Positions 35,828-47,500 of a stretch of DNA of 64,000 bases are shown here, piece by piece. The first letter of the stretch is position 1. Each line of letters opens with the position of its first letter. The DNA is taken from contig JAUDYN010000001.1 in assembly GCA_030407005.1 (NCBI GenBank), forward strand, positions 2,852,001-2,916,000, written 5' to 3'. Source of the DNA: Desarmillaria ectypa (Eukaryota; Basidiomycota; Agaricomycetes; Agaricales; Physalacriaceae). The notes beneath the pieces are model-generated. The model did not search any database. It saw only the letters and a program-made list of their open reading frames with translations, and was not told the origin of the DNA. The translations under genes and the position numbers were made by a program.

Positions 35828-36249
35828 TGTTAGGCACCACCTTGGACACATGACTTGGGACATCAGCTGATCCCTCTGGGCTGTTATGCATTCGAACAGT
35901 TATCCAATATGAGAGATAGAAGCTTTCAGTCTTTGATGTAGTGTGAGTAAGGAGTATATGATTTAAGTTTAGTCAAGAGATAGAGTACAACTATGTAGTT
36001 TACTCTGTTTATATACTATTTCTATGGCATTATATATAGATGAAATGCTAGAGTCCATGCACAAATGGTATTGAAGTATGGTGGTCCGGGAGGATCATAC
36101 AACCAATAGAGAGCATCTGGGGTGACAGATGGTGAGAATTAGGGTAGTAGCCAGTGAGTGGCTGGATACGAGTCGGATTTGTGGATGGATTAGATGGCTG
36201 AGTCATGGATATGACTCAGATAAGATATGATAACGGAAAAATCATAACA
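35828..36249 (-). repeat. Element D 5' LTR (422 bp) with TATA box
   Basis: TGTTATGATT at 36249 to GTGCCTAACA at 35828. The likely promoter is the minus-strand TATATAAA at 36015-36008. The predicted transcript start around 35981 coincides with the self-primer segment. Confidence 0.95.
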
Positions 36250-37250
36250 ATTATGATCTTGATAATTGTTGTTCAAAGGCAAAGATGTTAGAAAGCATGC
36301 TTATTGGTCATAGAGTTATATGGTGTCACATTGAGAAGAAATACAGTCTGTAGGAAGAAAAGATTATAAGAAGAATAGCAATAATAGTTAAAAAAAAAAT
36401 AGATATAGCAAACTGAAAAAAAAAGTATAAGTCAGCCAGCCTAAGATATTGAGTCTATGAGCATAGCAACTCATACTACCATATTGGTCTAAAACTTCAA
36501 CTATTCTTCTTCCCATAATATTCTCTATTCAGCTTCAAGATACTCTATGATGCTATTAGCATGAGTCTTTCTCTTGAACATTGCTTTCTTTTTCTGAGAA
36601 GTCCATCAGCTAGTGGAGTTTTTCATGTCCTCTACTTCTTCCAGTTCCACTAGTTTTGATATTTTTTTTGGAATCTTCAGACTTTATTTCTTTGGTTCTT
36701 TCTTGGACTCAGATTTGAAATACATGCAAATAAGTTTATTACTAGTAGTATCTACAGAAATACTACTAGTCACCTGTCCTGCAGATGTCAATCACTTTCC
36801 AGAATCCAAGTCTATTCTAACTGAAGGAGATAAACTATCTACTCCATTAAATCATCTTTTACTTCCTCAATGCCAGAGATAGAGACTTTTGCTGCCTCTG
36901 TAACTTCTGCATCTGCTAGCATCTGTTGTAGTCATTATCTATTATGATTTTTTTATACTACAGGTTCTTGTCATCTAGGCATCTGTTGTCTTGCTTCTAG
37001 TGGCCCTTATTGTCACACCAGAAATAGTGTCCTTTCTTCTTTCTTCTTAAATTTATCAATATCTATAGATGCTTCTTGGCCTCTATATATAGTGCCTATC
37101 ACATCATACTTATCATTGGATAGTTCAGGACTCTTGGTCTCTTCTGATATTGTACTTCTGTTCCCTCCAGTTTCTGGCTTAAGCCACTGAAGAGCTTTAT
37201 CAAATTCAGCCTTGTGGACTTGGAAGTTCAAATTCATCTGTGCTCTACTC
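36250..37250 (-). pseudogene. Element C: gag remnant beyond the D insertion
   Basis: Starts with the right ATTAT duplication. The minus strand carries a degenerate gag end: KALQWLKPETGGNRSTISEE near 37190-37130, a charged stretch, and a zinc-knuckle-like YFWCDNKGH near 37030-36995 followed by further decayed sequence to 36260. Distance to the C protease, once D is removed, is comparable with the zinc knuckle-protease spacing in D and F. It joins the Z gag half near 37250. Assignment to C is inferred from orientation and order. Confidence 0.5.
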
Positions 37251-38197
37251 TAACATATGAAGAAGAAGTCCAAACACTTCTACGACAAGAGTGGTGAACC
37301 TGCTGCTCATCACAACTTTCTCTCCATCCACTAAAACACCCTGACCATGTCCTTCCCTAGAGGATTTCTCCTATCTGATTGGAAACAAGAGAAGAAATTC
37401 CACTCTCTCACCCCCAGGTACACTTTATAGCCACCTTCTTCTCCAAGGAGAACACCATCCTGACCCTAGAACCAGCCACATACTGGCTGGAACAATCCAC
37501 CATCACCCTTGCCTAGGAATATGCGCAGGACATTCAGTCTCAGATCAAGGACCCCCCACCCCCATACTCCCTTCCCTGTCATTCCCATTCTTCTACCCTC
37601 ACTTGGCCCTACTTCAGGGCCTTCCACCCTGATGATCCCAGAATGGATCATAACCACCCATACAGACCCTGGGCCTAGGAATGAGATTCCTGGCCTCAAG
37701 AAGAAACCAACTCCTCCTCCTCACTCTCTGTCATTGAACTCTCCAGTGACTCCAATGAGAGCTCTGATGCTGTGGCTGAGACTGCTCCCCTCCCCCCTGA
37801 TAGTCTCTTCAACCCAGATAGAACTGACTGCACCTGGCCCACCCTCACCAACATCAATCAGCAAATACTTGGGCCCCTCATATCCACTGCCTGGGAACTT
37901 TGAAGGGCTGACATCAAAGCCAGAATGGACTGGCCACAGCTCTGTCCTAATATGGATGAGTGGCTGGCCCTCAACAGGGGTGATCCAATATGGGGTTCCA
38001 ACCCCAATGCCACAATCCATGCCCAGATCCATGCCAATAGGAACCAAGAGCTTTATTGCCCCACTGTTGGCAACTTAGTACCAGGGCTATGCCTAAGGAT
38101 GGTAGAGGAATGATGGGAGCTGGGTTGTTCCCTTCAACAGTTATGGTGACTGGAGCTCACCCGACAAGAGGAGAATGGACTCGATGTCCAACTTTGA
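37251..38197 (+). pseudogene. Element Z: ORF1, 5'-truncated
   Basis: The transmembrane start is missing. From about 37466 the frame shows TLEPATYWLEQS, EYAQDIQSQIKDPPPPYSLP (about 37518), VIELSSDSNESSDAVAETAP (about 37728), TCTWPTL-like and MDEWLALNRGDPIWG motifs (about 37955). It ends with TGA at 38195-38197, overlapping the Gag start codon. Same layout as Y, X, D and F. Its matching pol half is at 8374-12643 on the minus strand. Confidence 0.7.
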
Positions 38198-39679
38198 GAG
38201 AAATAAATACAATTATGGACACTATGGTGGGTTGGGATATTCCCAACCCCAATATATGAACATCTCTGACTATCCTCCCAACACTCCGGTTGCAAGACCA
38301 CAACCACTGCCTGATTTGCCACCATGCAATTGGACACATCAACAAGGTTATCATCCCTATCAGGGTGGTAGCCTTTTATTCACAAGCACAGGAGAAAGCA
38401 CTGAAGCTGAAATGACACCTACAGACTCCACTCCTGCAGGACCATCATCAATCCCAAAAATGGTGGAGGAAATGTGGCAGTGAACAAGGACCATGCTAGC
38501 TGAGAAAGAACAATGCATGAGGAACTTGCAGAGGAAGAAACTGCTCAGAAGATGATGGTGGAATATCTTCATGAGAATGAAAAGAGGAAGGAGCCCAAAA
38601 GGGGAAGACCAACAGAACCCCAAAGAGGCTACCCTGGTTCACAGCCAGATCATTACTTGATCCCAAGACCACCCCTCAGGAAAGATCCTCCCAACCCCAT
38701 TCCCAATCCAGTTGGAAACGCACCCGATGATATCCTGTACTTGGGTATCAAGCCAATCCTTGTAAAGACCCCCAATCCATTCAAAGGGGATCACGATGAC
38801 ATCGAACACTTTGTCAGTGATTGTATCACCTACTTTGAAGTATTCTAACACTACTTCCAGATGCCATTACACCTGGTACTATTTGCAACCTCACATTTTG
38901 AAGGGGCTGCCAAGGACTGGTGGGTCTACAAAAGACCTGAGTTTTGGGTCAGTGATGCCTATGATGGCACTGCTGCTCACTTTCAATATCCTGCTTGGGA
39001 TGACTTCATTAAGATGGTCTCTCATCAATTCAGAGACCCCATGATCAAAGAAGTCCATGAGAAGTGGATGTTTGATCTCTGAATGAGAATGCAGCCCACC
39101 TCCCATTACTTCCAGAAGCTGAAAGAAGAGGCAAAGTTGGCAAACCAACAAACTGATGAAAATGAGCATGATGCCATGGTAAAGGCAGTCCGACTAGAAG
39201 TACCAAGCTCCTATATGACCTTCATCTCTAATATGGGCATCAACATCCCATGCTCATATCCAGAATGGAAAGAGCAAATCTTGCAAATGTACAAGGAATG
39301 CCAGTGAAAGTGGGTCTTCACCCAGACCACTAGTATACCCAGAGATAGGCAGAAGAAGGACTCCTGCCCCAACCAACAATCACAGCACCCCAGCAGCAAA
39401 GCTGCTGCTGGGGCAACAAGTTCCTTGGCATTAAAGTTGACTGCTAATGCAGGGGTCAGTCAGGATTCTGGAACTGGTAGGTGGACAACATACAGAGGGG
39501 TGGGTAAGCCTATGGAAATCAACTGATGAAAAGTGGAAGGCTGATGCTTTAGATGTGATGAGAAGGGTCACATGGCAAAAGATTGCCTTAGAAGAAAAGA
39601 CTTTAGGGATGTTAGGTCAGTAAGGCCCACCAACAAAGTGGTGCCACCTATGACCAAGATCAAGAAGACAAAGGATTAG
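38175..39679 (+). pseudogene. Element Z: Gag (ORF2), nearly full length
   Basis: Candidate ATG at 38175 or 38184 (MSNFERNKYNYGHYGG) in the +1 frame relative to ORF1. Then HQQGYHPYQGGSLLF (about 38335), charged MHEELAEEETAQKMMVEYLH (38513), YLIPRPPLRKDPPNPIPNPV (about 38650), capsid core KGDHDDIEHFVSDCITYFEV (about 38785), AAKDWWVYKRPEFWV (about 38910), HYFQKLKEEAKLAN (about 39100), YMTFISNMGINIPCSYPEW (about 39210), and zinc knuckle CFRCDEKGHMAKDC (about 39545-39586). It ends TAG at 39677-39679. About 500 codons with only a few stops; no myristoylation-type start. Confidence 0.85.
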
Positions 39680-39711
39680 GTTGACAAGGGTTTGATTCCT
39701 CTTGCTCGATC
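39679..39711 (+). promoter_or_regulatory. Gag-Pol junction stem-loop (Z)
   Basis: GGTTGA/TCGATC and CAAGGG/CTCTTG around TTTGATTC, overlapping the Gag TAG. The slip region is ACAAAGGAT. Pol frame GESLASVGWTF is -1 to Gag. Confidence 0.65.
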
Positions 39712-40929
39712 ATGTCTCCTAGTGGTGAGTCCTTGGCTTCTGTAGGTTGGACTTTTATCCATGATTTAGGACATTCAAATACTGCACTTAAATATATGAC
39801 TTTGTTACAGACTCCAAAGCCAAAGAATCCCAAAGAATTGACAATAAACAGGTATGTCACCCTCCTGAAAGAAACTGACACCATAATCTATAGTGAATCC
39901 TAAGCCCTCAACAAGGCGCAGGATTTGCCAGGTGGTGCTGGCACTGCCATGAAGTCCACTGAGTCTACTGCAGTAGACTCACCAGATACATGAGTAAAAC
40001 TGCAGACAGAGGCAAGTAGGTGAGACATCCTCAGATCTCTCAGAAGTCCAAACACCCCAGCACCTCTGCTTAAGGAGCCAAGTCCACCAACCTCACCAGG
40101 GTCAGTGGGGGAAACAAGTGCCTACCAAGGCTAGAGCCAAGGCCTTGTGCTATCTGGTCTGGTCAGAAGAAACCAGATGGCGGAACCAACTGCAATGATA
40201 GCATCCATATTCACACCTGGTACCATCTCCAAGTACTCTGCCAGAATGGGTAGTAGTGGAATCTCAGACACATCAAGATGAGTCTGACATCCTCCCAATG
40301 TTGTTTGAGTTCTGAAAGCAACTCAAGCTGAAGAACAGAAGGAAGCTGCTAGCACCCAGATGGTAAAAGGAGGGCATCTGAACCAGGATCTGAAAGTTTG
40401 GTTGAGTCTAGCAAGACCTTAGTCTAGCTCCATCAAGGAAAGTGCTAGCCAGAGACATGGTAGCAAACCCCCTGACTCAGAGGAGAAGGTATCAGTTGAG
40501 CTGCCAGTACCAGCAGATCCTGACTCTGACAACATGGAATGAATGCTGACTTTGCCAGTTGACATTCCTGAAGATCAGAGTGCAACTGCCTATCACCCAC
40601 TGCTGGTAGCACTCACAACAGCTGAAGAGAAGGAAGCTGCTAGTGCCCAGGTGGTAAAGAGGGGGCATTCCAGCAGAACCACCACTATCGTCGAAGTACC
40701 TGATAAAGAAGACAACATGGCTTTCCTACAATGGAAAGCAAAACAGTCCAAAGCCAGAACCCTGACACCTGAAATCCTACCTAACAAGGGGATACTGATT
40801 CCTGAAATCCTGCTGATCATGGGTGTACCTGATTATACATGGTATAAACCCTCCAGAGTCGATTGGACTCTCCACACCATCTAAAGTACCAAGAATTTAG
40901 CAGTTGCTAAAGCTGTTCTCTCTACTTGG
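39680..40929 (+). pseudogene. Element Z: Pol N-terminal region of unknown function
   Basis: Pol frame from the hairpin: SPSGESLASVGWTFIHDLG, NRYVTLLKETDTIIYSES (about 39850), a low-complexity region rich in S/P/E, then the conserved block SAQVVKRGHSSRTTTIVEVP (about 40640), ILPNKGILIPEILLIMGVPD and VDWTLHTI...SKNLAVAKAVLSTW up to 40929. The block appears in every copy upstream of the protease and matches no domain I know. At 40930 the sequence switches to the Y protease. Confidence 0.7.
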
Positions 40930-40930
40930 C
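40926..40930. other. Right inversion breakpoint (Z pre-protease joined to Y protease)
   Basis: Z sequence TCTACTTGG (end of AVLSTW) is followed directly by CTGCACTGG, the codons after DSG in the protease. This is the exact complement of what is missing at 12643-12647. Confidence 0.8.
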
Positions 40931-42940
40931 TGCACTGGCAGCTCTATCAACTGAATCTATATCCTTCAACACCAGTTGGATACCTGAAAAGCCGCTGCCC
41001 CTATCCCTATCTACAATGCCAATGGAACCTGTAACAAGGCAGGCAACATCACAGAATTCATAGGACTCAGAATGACCATCAGTGGTCATACTGAATGAAT
41101 TGACTTAGTAGTCACCGACCTCAGCTCCAAAACAGTCTATTTGGACCATGACTGGCTTAAATGCTATAATCCAGTAATCAACTGGAAAACTAGAATAATG
41201 ATCTTTGGGCACTGTCAATGCATCAAGAACTCTCTTCCTCTTTCTGACTCCAATGATGAGGATCAATAGGACAAAGAACTGGAGGATGGTGAAACTATCC
41301 TATCAGTAAATATGCAGGAGGAGCTTGTCATATGGGCAGTACACCAGTCAATGAGATGACCATGACTAGGGGAAACAGGATAATCACAATGTGATCATCC
41401 TTACTCCCAAACACTTCCACACACTTGTCCTACCTACAATGAATGAACAAGTCAAATATATAAGAGATGTTACTTGACACAAGGATCAGTGGGACCAGGA
41501 AATAGCCAAGTCCCTCAACCATGAAAGAGGAATCACACAAGAAGAAAGAGTCCTATACTACAATGGATGCATTTACATTCCTCAAGATAACACTCTTCAA
41601 GGAGAAATCATCTTCAAACACCACAATCACATCACAGTGGGACATCCAGAGATAGTGAAGACCACCAAGTTAGTACTCTGAGAGTATTGGTGGCCAAAGT
41701 TGAGAAAGGATATCAAAATCTATGTCAAAGACTGTGAAACCTGCCAATGAGCAAAGAGTGACACTAAAGCTAAAGCCTCTCCTCTGCACTCAAATGCTAT
41801 TTCCACTTCTCCCTGGACCCATATCTTGGTCAATATGGTTACAGAACTCCTGGAATCTGATGGCTATGATGCACTCAAAATGCATCCACCATCTACTATT
41901 CCCAGACAGATGGACAAACTGAATGAGTTAACCAAGAAATCAAAAAGTACCTTTGAATCTTTATCAATTATAGATAAACAGACTGGCACAAGTGGTTACC
42001 CTTGGCCAAGTTCACCCACAATAATCAAATCCATTCTGCCACAGGCAAGAGCCTATTTATGATACTCTAGTAGAAATCCTCAAATTATTCTTACCTCCAT
42101 TCAAGAAACTCTATTCGCAAACCCAGCCACCATGGAATTCACCAAAACCATGGCTCAGGCTCATAAGGAAGTGCATGACACACTAGAGAAGGCAGCAATG
42201 CAAATGAAACAACAATATGATAAAGAAAAGCAAGTGGCATGGGAATATGAGATTAGCAATAAGATCTGGCTTGATACAGCCAACCTTCATCTTTCCTGAC
42301 CCAAGAAAAAGCTTGATGACAAATGAACAGAACCATTCATAATCCTCAAAAAGTCTGGTATGGCAGCATATAAACTAAAGCTACTGCCCCATTGGAAGAT
42401 CCACACCCAGTTCAATGAGAAGCTGCTGATACTGTACACTTTGCTCACATTCCTAAACCAACAGCAATCACCACCTCCACCTTCAGACCTCATTGATGGA
42501 CAGGATGAATATGAGATTGAAGAAGTCTTAGATTCACATACCTATTGGGTATGTTCTAAGAAGGGGCAACCATCGAAGACAGTCATGGATTACTTTGTCA
42601 AGTGGAAAGGCTGGACCTGGAAATACAACTCCTGGGTCTGAGATACCAAGATGACAAATATGCAGGAAGCAATTGCAGAATACAAGAAGAATATCAATCA
42701 GATAGTATACACTACTAAAATCATAACTCAAGAAAAAATGGTGGTCAAGATATTTGACTATGAATACTCCAAAAACAGTGATGTTGCTTATCTTGCCCAA
42801 CAAAAGGATGGACTCCAGAAATGGATAATTAATCTAGATAAAAACCAATGGAAGACACTTATTGACCAGTAACTGGATCAAACAAGCTAAGTCACAACTT
42901 GAGACCCTTAAAGGAGAACTTTAGCAGTCATGATGACTGC
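40930..42940 (+). pseudogene. Element Y: Pol C-terminal half with two internal deletions
   Basis: Starts just after the protease DSG (CTGSSIN, then decayed flap region to about 41330). At about 41352-41358 it jumps to the end of RNase H (MTMTRGN, then HNHITVGHPE), deleting all of RT. At about 41876-41881 it jumps inside integrase from DGYDAL to the QTDKLNE region, removing the second catalytic Asp. The integrase C-terminus, chromodomain (DEYEIEEVLDSHTYWV at about 42506, VKWKGWTWKYNSWV at about 42600) and tail end near 42924. Dead, but its 3' LTR and target duplication are clear. Confidence 0.8.
42924..42940 (+). other. Short hairpin before polypurine tract (Y)
   Basis: GCAGTCATGATGACTGC, a perfect 7-bp stem, followed by TTTAACAAGAGAATAA (42941-42956), the degraded polypurine tract. 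Confidence 0.55.
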
Positions 42941-42956
42941 TTTAACAAGAGAATAA

Positions 42957-43348
42957 TATTACAATTTTTCCATTTTTCTCATCTTATCTGACACCTATTC
43001 ACTATTTGCTCATCAATATTGCTCATATATTGATAACACCATTGATTCTCTCATGATATCATCCAAATCCTAACCACCTGACTATGGTCACTCCATAAAC
43101 ACACAGTTCTACATGTTTCATGTATGATATACACATAGTTAATGATATTATCAGCTCTAAGTTTTCAGTATATAAGTAGAGTAGTTTTTGTACATACTCT
43201 CTATCTTCTGACTAAACTTAATCTATATACCTTTCTTCACTCATCTCAAGATCTATACCACTCTCCTATTATGGGTGATTGTCCAAACATGAGACAGCCT
43301 AGGAGTAAGCATCTGATCTGAAGATCATATGAGAACAGAGTTCTAACA
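42957..43348 (+). repeat. Element Y 3' LTR (392 bp)
   Basis: TATTACAATT to GTTCTAACA. It matches the minus-strand LTR at 15614-15973 throughout, apart from a gap of about 32 bases. It keeps ATCTTCTGACTAA, the exact partner of the Y primer-binding site. Followed by GCAGC (43349-43353), the right target duplication. Confidence 0.85.
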
Positions 43349-44559
43349 GCAGCCATTGGCAGAAGAACAGCTCCAAGTGGCTAGAGAGAAACTAGCTGAG
43401 TATGACTGACAGATTGAACAAATCCATCAAGAACTTGCAGAGGCTGAAGCTGCCAAAATAGTCCATGCAGTAGTGTGGCATCTCAGTGACAAGAGAAAGG
43501 AACCTGAATGAGGTTGACCTATTGAACCCACATGTCCTCCCCCAAACCTCCAGGCTGGATCAATTTTTGATCCCAAGACCACTCCTGGATCAGGGTCCTC
43601 CTGACCCTCTATCCAATCCTGTTGGGAATGTGCCTGATAATGCCCTATATCTAGGCATTAAACATATTCTGATCCAGCCCCCTAAGCTATTTAAGAGAGA
43701 CCATGACAATATAGAATGGTTTATAGGTGATTGCATCATCTACTTTGAAGTATTCCAACAATACTTCCAATTATTATCATATTTTGAAGGACCTGCCAAG
43801 GATTGGTGGGTTTATAAATGACCAGAATATTAGGTAGGAGAGGCCTGGGATGGCACCTCTGCCCATTTCCATTATCCAAGCTGGGAAGACTTTATTGATC
43901 TAGTCACCCAACAATTCTGGGATTCCACCATAGAGGAGGTCCATAAAAAGTGCATGTTTGACCTGTATATGGGAGTACAACCCACCTCCCACTACTTCCA
44001 GAAACTGGAAGAAGAGGCAAAGTTGGCAGATCAACAAACTAATGAGCAAGAGCACAGCATTATAATGAAGGCAGTCCAACTAGGAGTCTCAACCTCCTAT
44101 ATGACCTTCATCTCAAACATGGGCATCAACATTCCATGCACTTACCCAGAATAGAAGAAGCACATCATGCACATGTACAAGGAGAGACAGCAGAAATGGG
44201 TCTTCAACCAAACCACTGGGGTACCATGAAAGGGTTAGAAGAAGGACTCCCACCCCACCCACCAACAATCTAGTAGCAAACCTGCTACTGGGGTGACAAG
44301 TTCCTTAGCTCCAAAGCTGATAGCCAATATGAGTCCCAGTTAGGATTCTAGTACTGGTCAATGGATAACTCATGGTGGGTCGGAACAGCTGATAGAGATA
44401 GACTGATAGAAAGCTGAAGGCAGGTGGTTCTATTGCAACAAGAAGGGCCACATGGCCAAGGACTGCCCTAAAAAAAGGGAATACAGAGATATTTGGTCAG
44501 TAGATGCTACTAATATAGTGAAAAACACTGTGGCTAAAATTGAAGAGGCAAAAGACTAG
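43349..44559 (+). pseudogene. Element X: Gag (ORF2) C-terminal piece
   Basis: Resumes exactly where the minus-strand X Gag stops at 15974: GCAGC is duplicated and the next bases (CATTGGCAGAAGAACAG) match the uninterrupted Y gag. Charged helical segment, FLIPRPLLDQGPPDPLSNPV (about 43565), capsid KRDHDNIEWFIGDCIIYFEV (about 43690), AKDWWVYK (about 43795), HYFQKLEEEAKLADQQ (about 43990), YMTFISNMGINIPCTYPE (about 44100), zinc knuckle CNKKGHMAKDC (about 44430-44465; first Cys changed), ends TAG 44557-44559. Confidence 0.8.
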
Positions 44560-44591
44560 GCCATCAAAGGTTTGATTCCTCTTGCATAGCC
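44559..44591 (+). promoter_or_regulatory. Gag-Pol junction stem-loop (X)
   Basis: GGCCAT/ATAGCC and CAAAGG/CTCTTG around TTTGATTC. The inner pairs T-A and A-T replace A-T and G-C/T of other copies, compensatory changes on both arms. Two pairs are broken. Confidence 0.55.
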
Positions 44592-47500
44592 AAAGCCTTC
44601 AGTGGTGCATCCTCAGTAGCCACAGGTCAGACTTATACACATATTCTAGGAAAATTACATATGCAAAAAAATATACAACTTTGTTATAGACTCCAATTCT
44701 GAAAGCACCCAAAGAATTGAAAAACTAATATGACACACTCTGAGAGTGTACTAATATGACTATCTATGACAAATCCAAGCCTCCAATGAAGTGCAGATTC
44801 TGCCAGGTGGTGCTGGCACTGCACAAAGGTCACTGGATTCTCTTTGGATGAGTCTACTGAACTCATAGGTAACACTGTGGACAGAGGCCAGTAGACAGGA
44901 CACCCTTGGGCCTCTGAAGCCAAAAACTCCCATGCCCTCACTTAGAGAGCCAAGTCCTGCTTCACCAGAGTCTGTGGAGAATAAAAGTGCCCACCAAGGC
45001 CAATCTCAAGGATCTAATAAAGCCATGATCAGGACACCTGACTTGTGGAATTCTCAGAAGGATCCAAGGCACCTAAGCATAAAGTGCGGTAATTATCAAG
45101 ACACTGACCAGAGATCCTGTAGAGAGCCACCTGACTCAGCAGGGAAGGAAATGGTTGAGCTGTTGGCACCAACAGAACCTGACTCTGATGACATGGAATA
45201 AATGCTGACTTTGCCAGTTGACACCTCTGGAGATAACAGAGACACTGCTCAAACCCCATTGTAGGCAGTCATAGCTGAGGAACAGGAAGGATCCACTAGT
45301 GCTCAGATGATAAAGAGGGGGCAATTTCACAGAGTCACCATAGTCAAAGTACCCAATGAAGAAGATAACATGGCTTTCCTAATGTGGAAAGCACAACAGT
45401 CCAAATCAAAACCACCAACTCCAAAAACTAAAACCAAAACCCCACCCAACAAGGGGGTACCTGATCATGTGTGGTACAAGCTGTTTAGAGTCAATTGGAC
45501 TTTACATGTCATTCATACTGCCAAAAATTTGGCAGTCATCAAAGCTGCTCTCTCCATGTGGGTATATCTCAAATGACTTAGAGAGATCACTGACAAGCTT
45601 GCCATGAGCTTACAGACTGGAGAGAGCCAAGCTTGAGAGTGGCTCTATGAACTCCATGAACTGATTTAGTATATCTGAGGTACCAGAAGTTCCAGACAGG
45701 ACTTCATGGTGGATATCCAACTTACCTCATATATAGGTAAGAAGGCCCTGACAATGAGAGCACTACTGGATAGTGGCTGCACTGGCAGCTCTATCAACTG
45801 AACCTATGTCCTTCAACACCAGTTGGACACTTGAAAAGCTGCTGCCCCCATTCCCATATATAATGCTGATGGAATCTGTAATAAGGTGAGTAATATCATG
45901 GAGTTCATAGAACTTAGAATGACCATTAGTGGTCATACCAAACAAATCAACCTAGCAGTCACTGATCTTAGCTCCAAAACCATCTACTTGGGCCATGATT
46001 GGCTCAAGTACTGTAATCTGGTAATCAATTGGAAAACTGGAAATATGATCTTTGGATACTGTCAGTGTGTCAAGAACCCCATCCCTCTTCCTGATACAGA
46101 TGATGAGGATAATTGGGATGAAGAACTCAAAGATGGTGAGAGTATCCTCACTGTTAACATGCAAGAAGAATTAATGATTTAGGTGGTGCACCATGCCAAT
46201 GAATTGGCTGTAGCTGCTAACACTGAAAAACTGAAGAAGACCTTTGAGAGGATGGTATCTCCTCAGTACCAAAGCTTTAGAGACTTGTTCTTGAAAGAAA
46301 GCTTCAATGAGCTTCCTGACCAAAAACCTTAGGACCATGTGATTGAGCTGATGCCCAACACCAAGTCTATCCTAGACTGTAAAGTCTATCTGCTCAATCA
46401 AGTTGAGCAGGAACAGCTAGACAAGTTCTTGGATGAGAACTTGAGCTTGGGAAGAATCTATCCTTCTAAGTACCCATTCACATCACCTTTCTTTTTTGTA
46501 AAAAGAAAGATAGTTTCCTTTGTCCTGTTCAAGATTATCAAAAATTGAACAAAATGATGATCAAGAACTGATATCCCCTTCCTTTAATATCCAAACTTAT
46601 TGACAAGTTACATGGAGCAAAATACTTCTCTAAACTTGACATTCAATGGGAATATAACAATGTACAAATCCATGATAGAGATGAAGAAAAAGCTGTGTTT
46701 AGAACTAATCAGAGACTGTTTGAGCCCACTATTATGTTCTTTAGTCTCATGAATTCACCAGCCACCTTCCAGTAAATGATGAATGATATTTTCAAGGATC
46801 TGATCACTGGAGGCAAAATAACTATATATCTTGATGATATTTTTATTTTTACCAAGATGCTGAAAAAACACCAACAGGTGTTATGACAAATACTCTAAAA
46901 GCTCCAAGAAAATGAGTTGTTCCTCAAAGCTGAAAAGTGCAAATTTGAAGTACTCGAGACTGAGTACTTAGGAGTTATTATCAGCAAAAGCTCTATATGC
47001 ATAAACTCAGTCAAGGTTGCAGGAATCGCAGAATGGCCAACACCAACCAAGAAAAATGAATTACAATCTTTTTTAAGATTTATAAATTTCTATCAAAAAT
47101 TCATTTGTGATTACTCTAAAATCATATGACCTCTCACTCAGCTAATAGGCAATCACAAGTGGTGATAGGAACAAGAACAGGAACAAGCATTCCTGCAACT
47201 CAAAGAACAGATAATGGATGATAAAGGTGGTTCTGATTATTCCCTCAGATGATGAAAAATTCAGAATTGAAGCAGATTTGAGTGATGGAGCCATTGGTAC
47301 CATCCTTAGTCAAGAATGAGATGGTAAATGGAGGCCAGTAGCCTTCATGTTGAAAGCATTAATAGCCATTGAATGCAACTATGAAATCTATGATAAAGAG
47401 TTGCTGGCTATAATGCTTGCCCTGGAGGAATGATGCCATTACTTAATGGGTGCCAAGGAGGAAATTGAGATCTGGACAGATCATCAAAATCTCCAATACT

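Larger units (their letters stand above)
27974..36249 (-). mobile_element. Element D: complete Ty3/gypsy chromovirus, 8276 bp
   Basis: Bounded by two 422-bp LTRs in direct orientation and by a 5-bp target duplication ATTAT (27969-27973 and 36250-36254). In minus-strand order: 5' LTR, self-primer site, ORF1, Gag, hairpin, Pol, polypurine tract, 3' LTR. The LTRs differ at 15 positions by my count, all transitions, so insertion is fairly recent within this region. It sits inside the gag/pol spacer of element C. Coding regions carry nonsense changes, a 46-base deletion in ORF1 and a 298-base deletion in Pol, so it is not autonomous now. Confidence 0.95.
12644..40929. other. Inverted segment of about 28.3 kb
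   Basis: Flipping this interval restores two continuous elements. Z becomes gag plus pol on the minus strand at the left. Y becomes 5' LTR to 3' LTR on the plus strand at the right, nested in X. The pairing of LTRs 15614-15973 with 42957-43348 and 17271-17664 with 49429-49821, plus two shared target duplications, supports this. B, C and D lie inside the interval. Confidence 0.75.
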
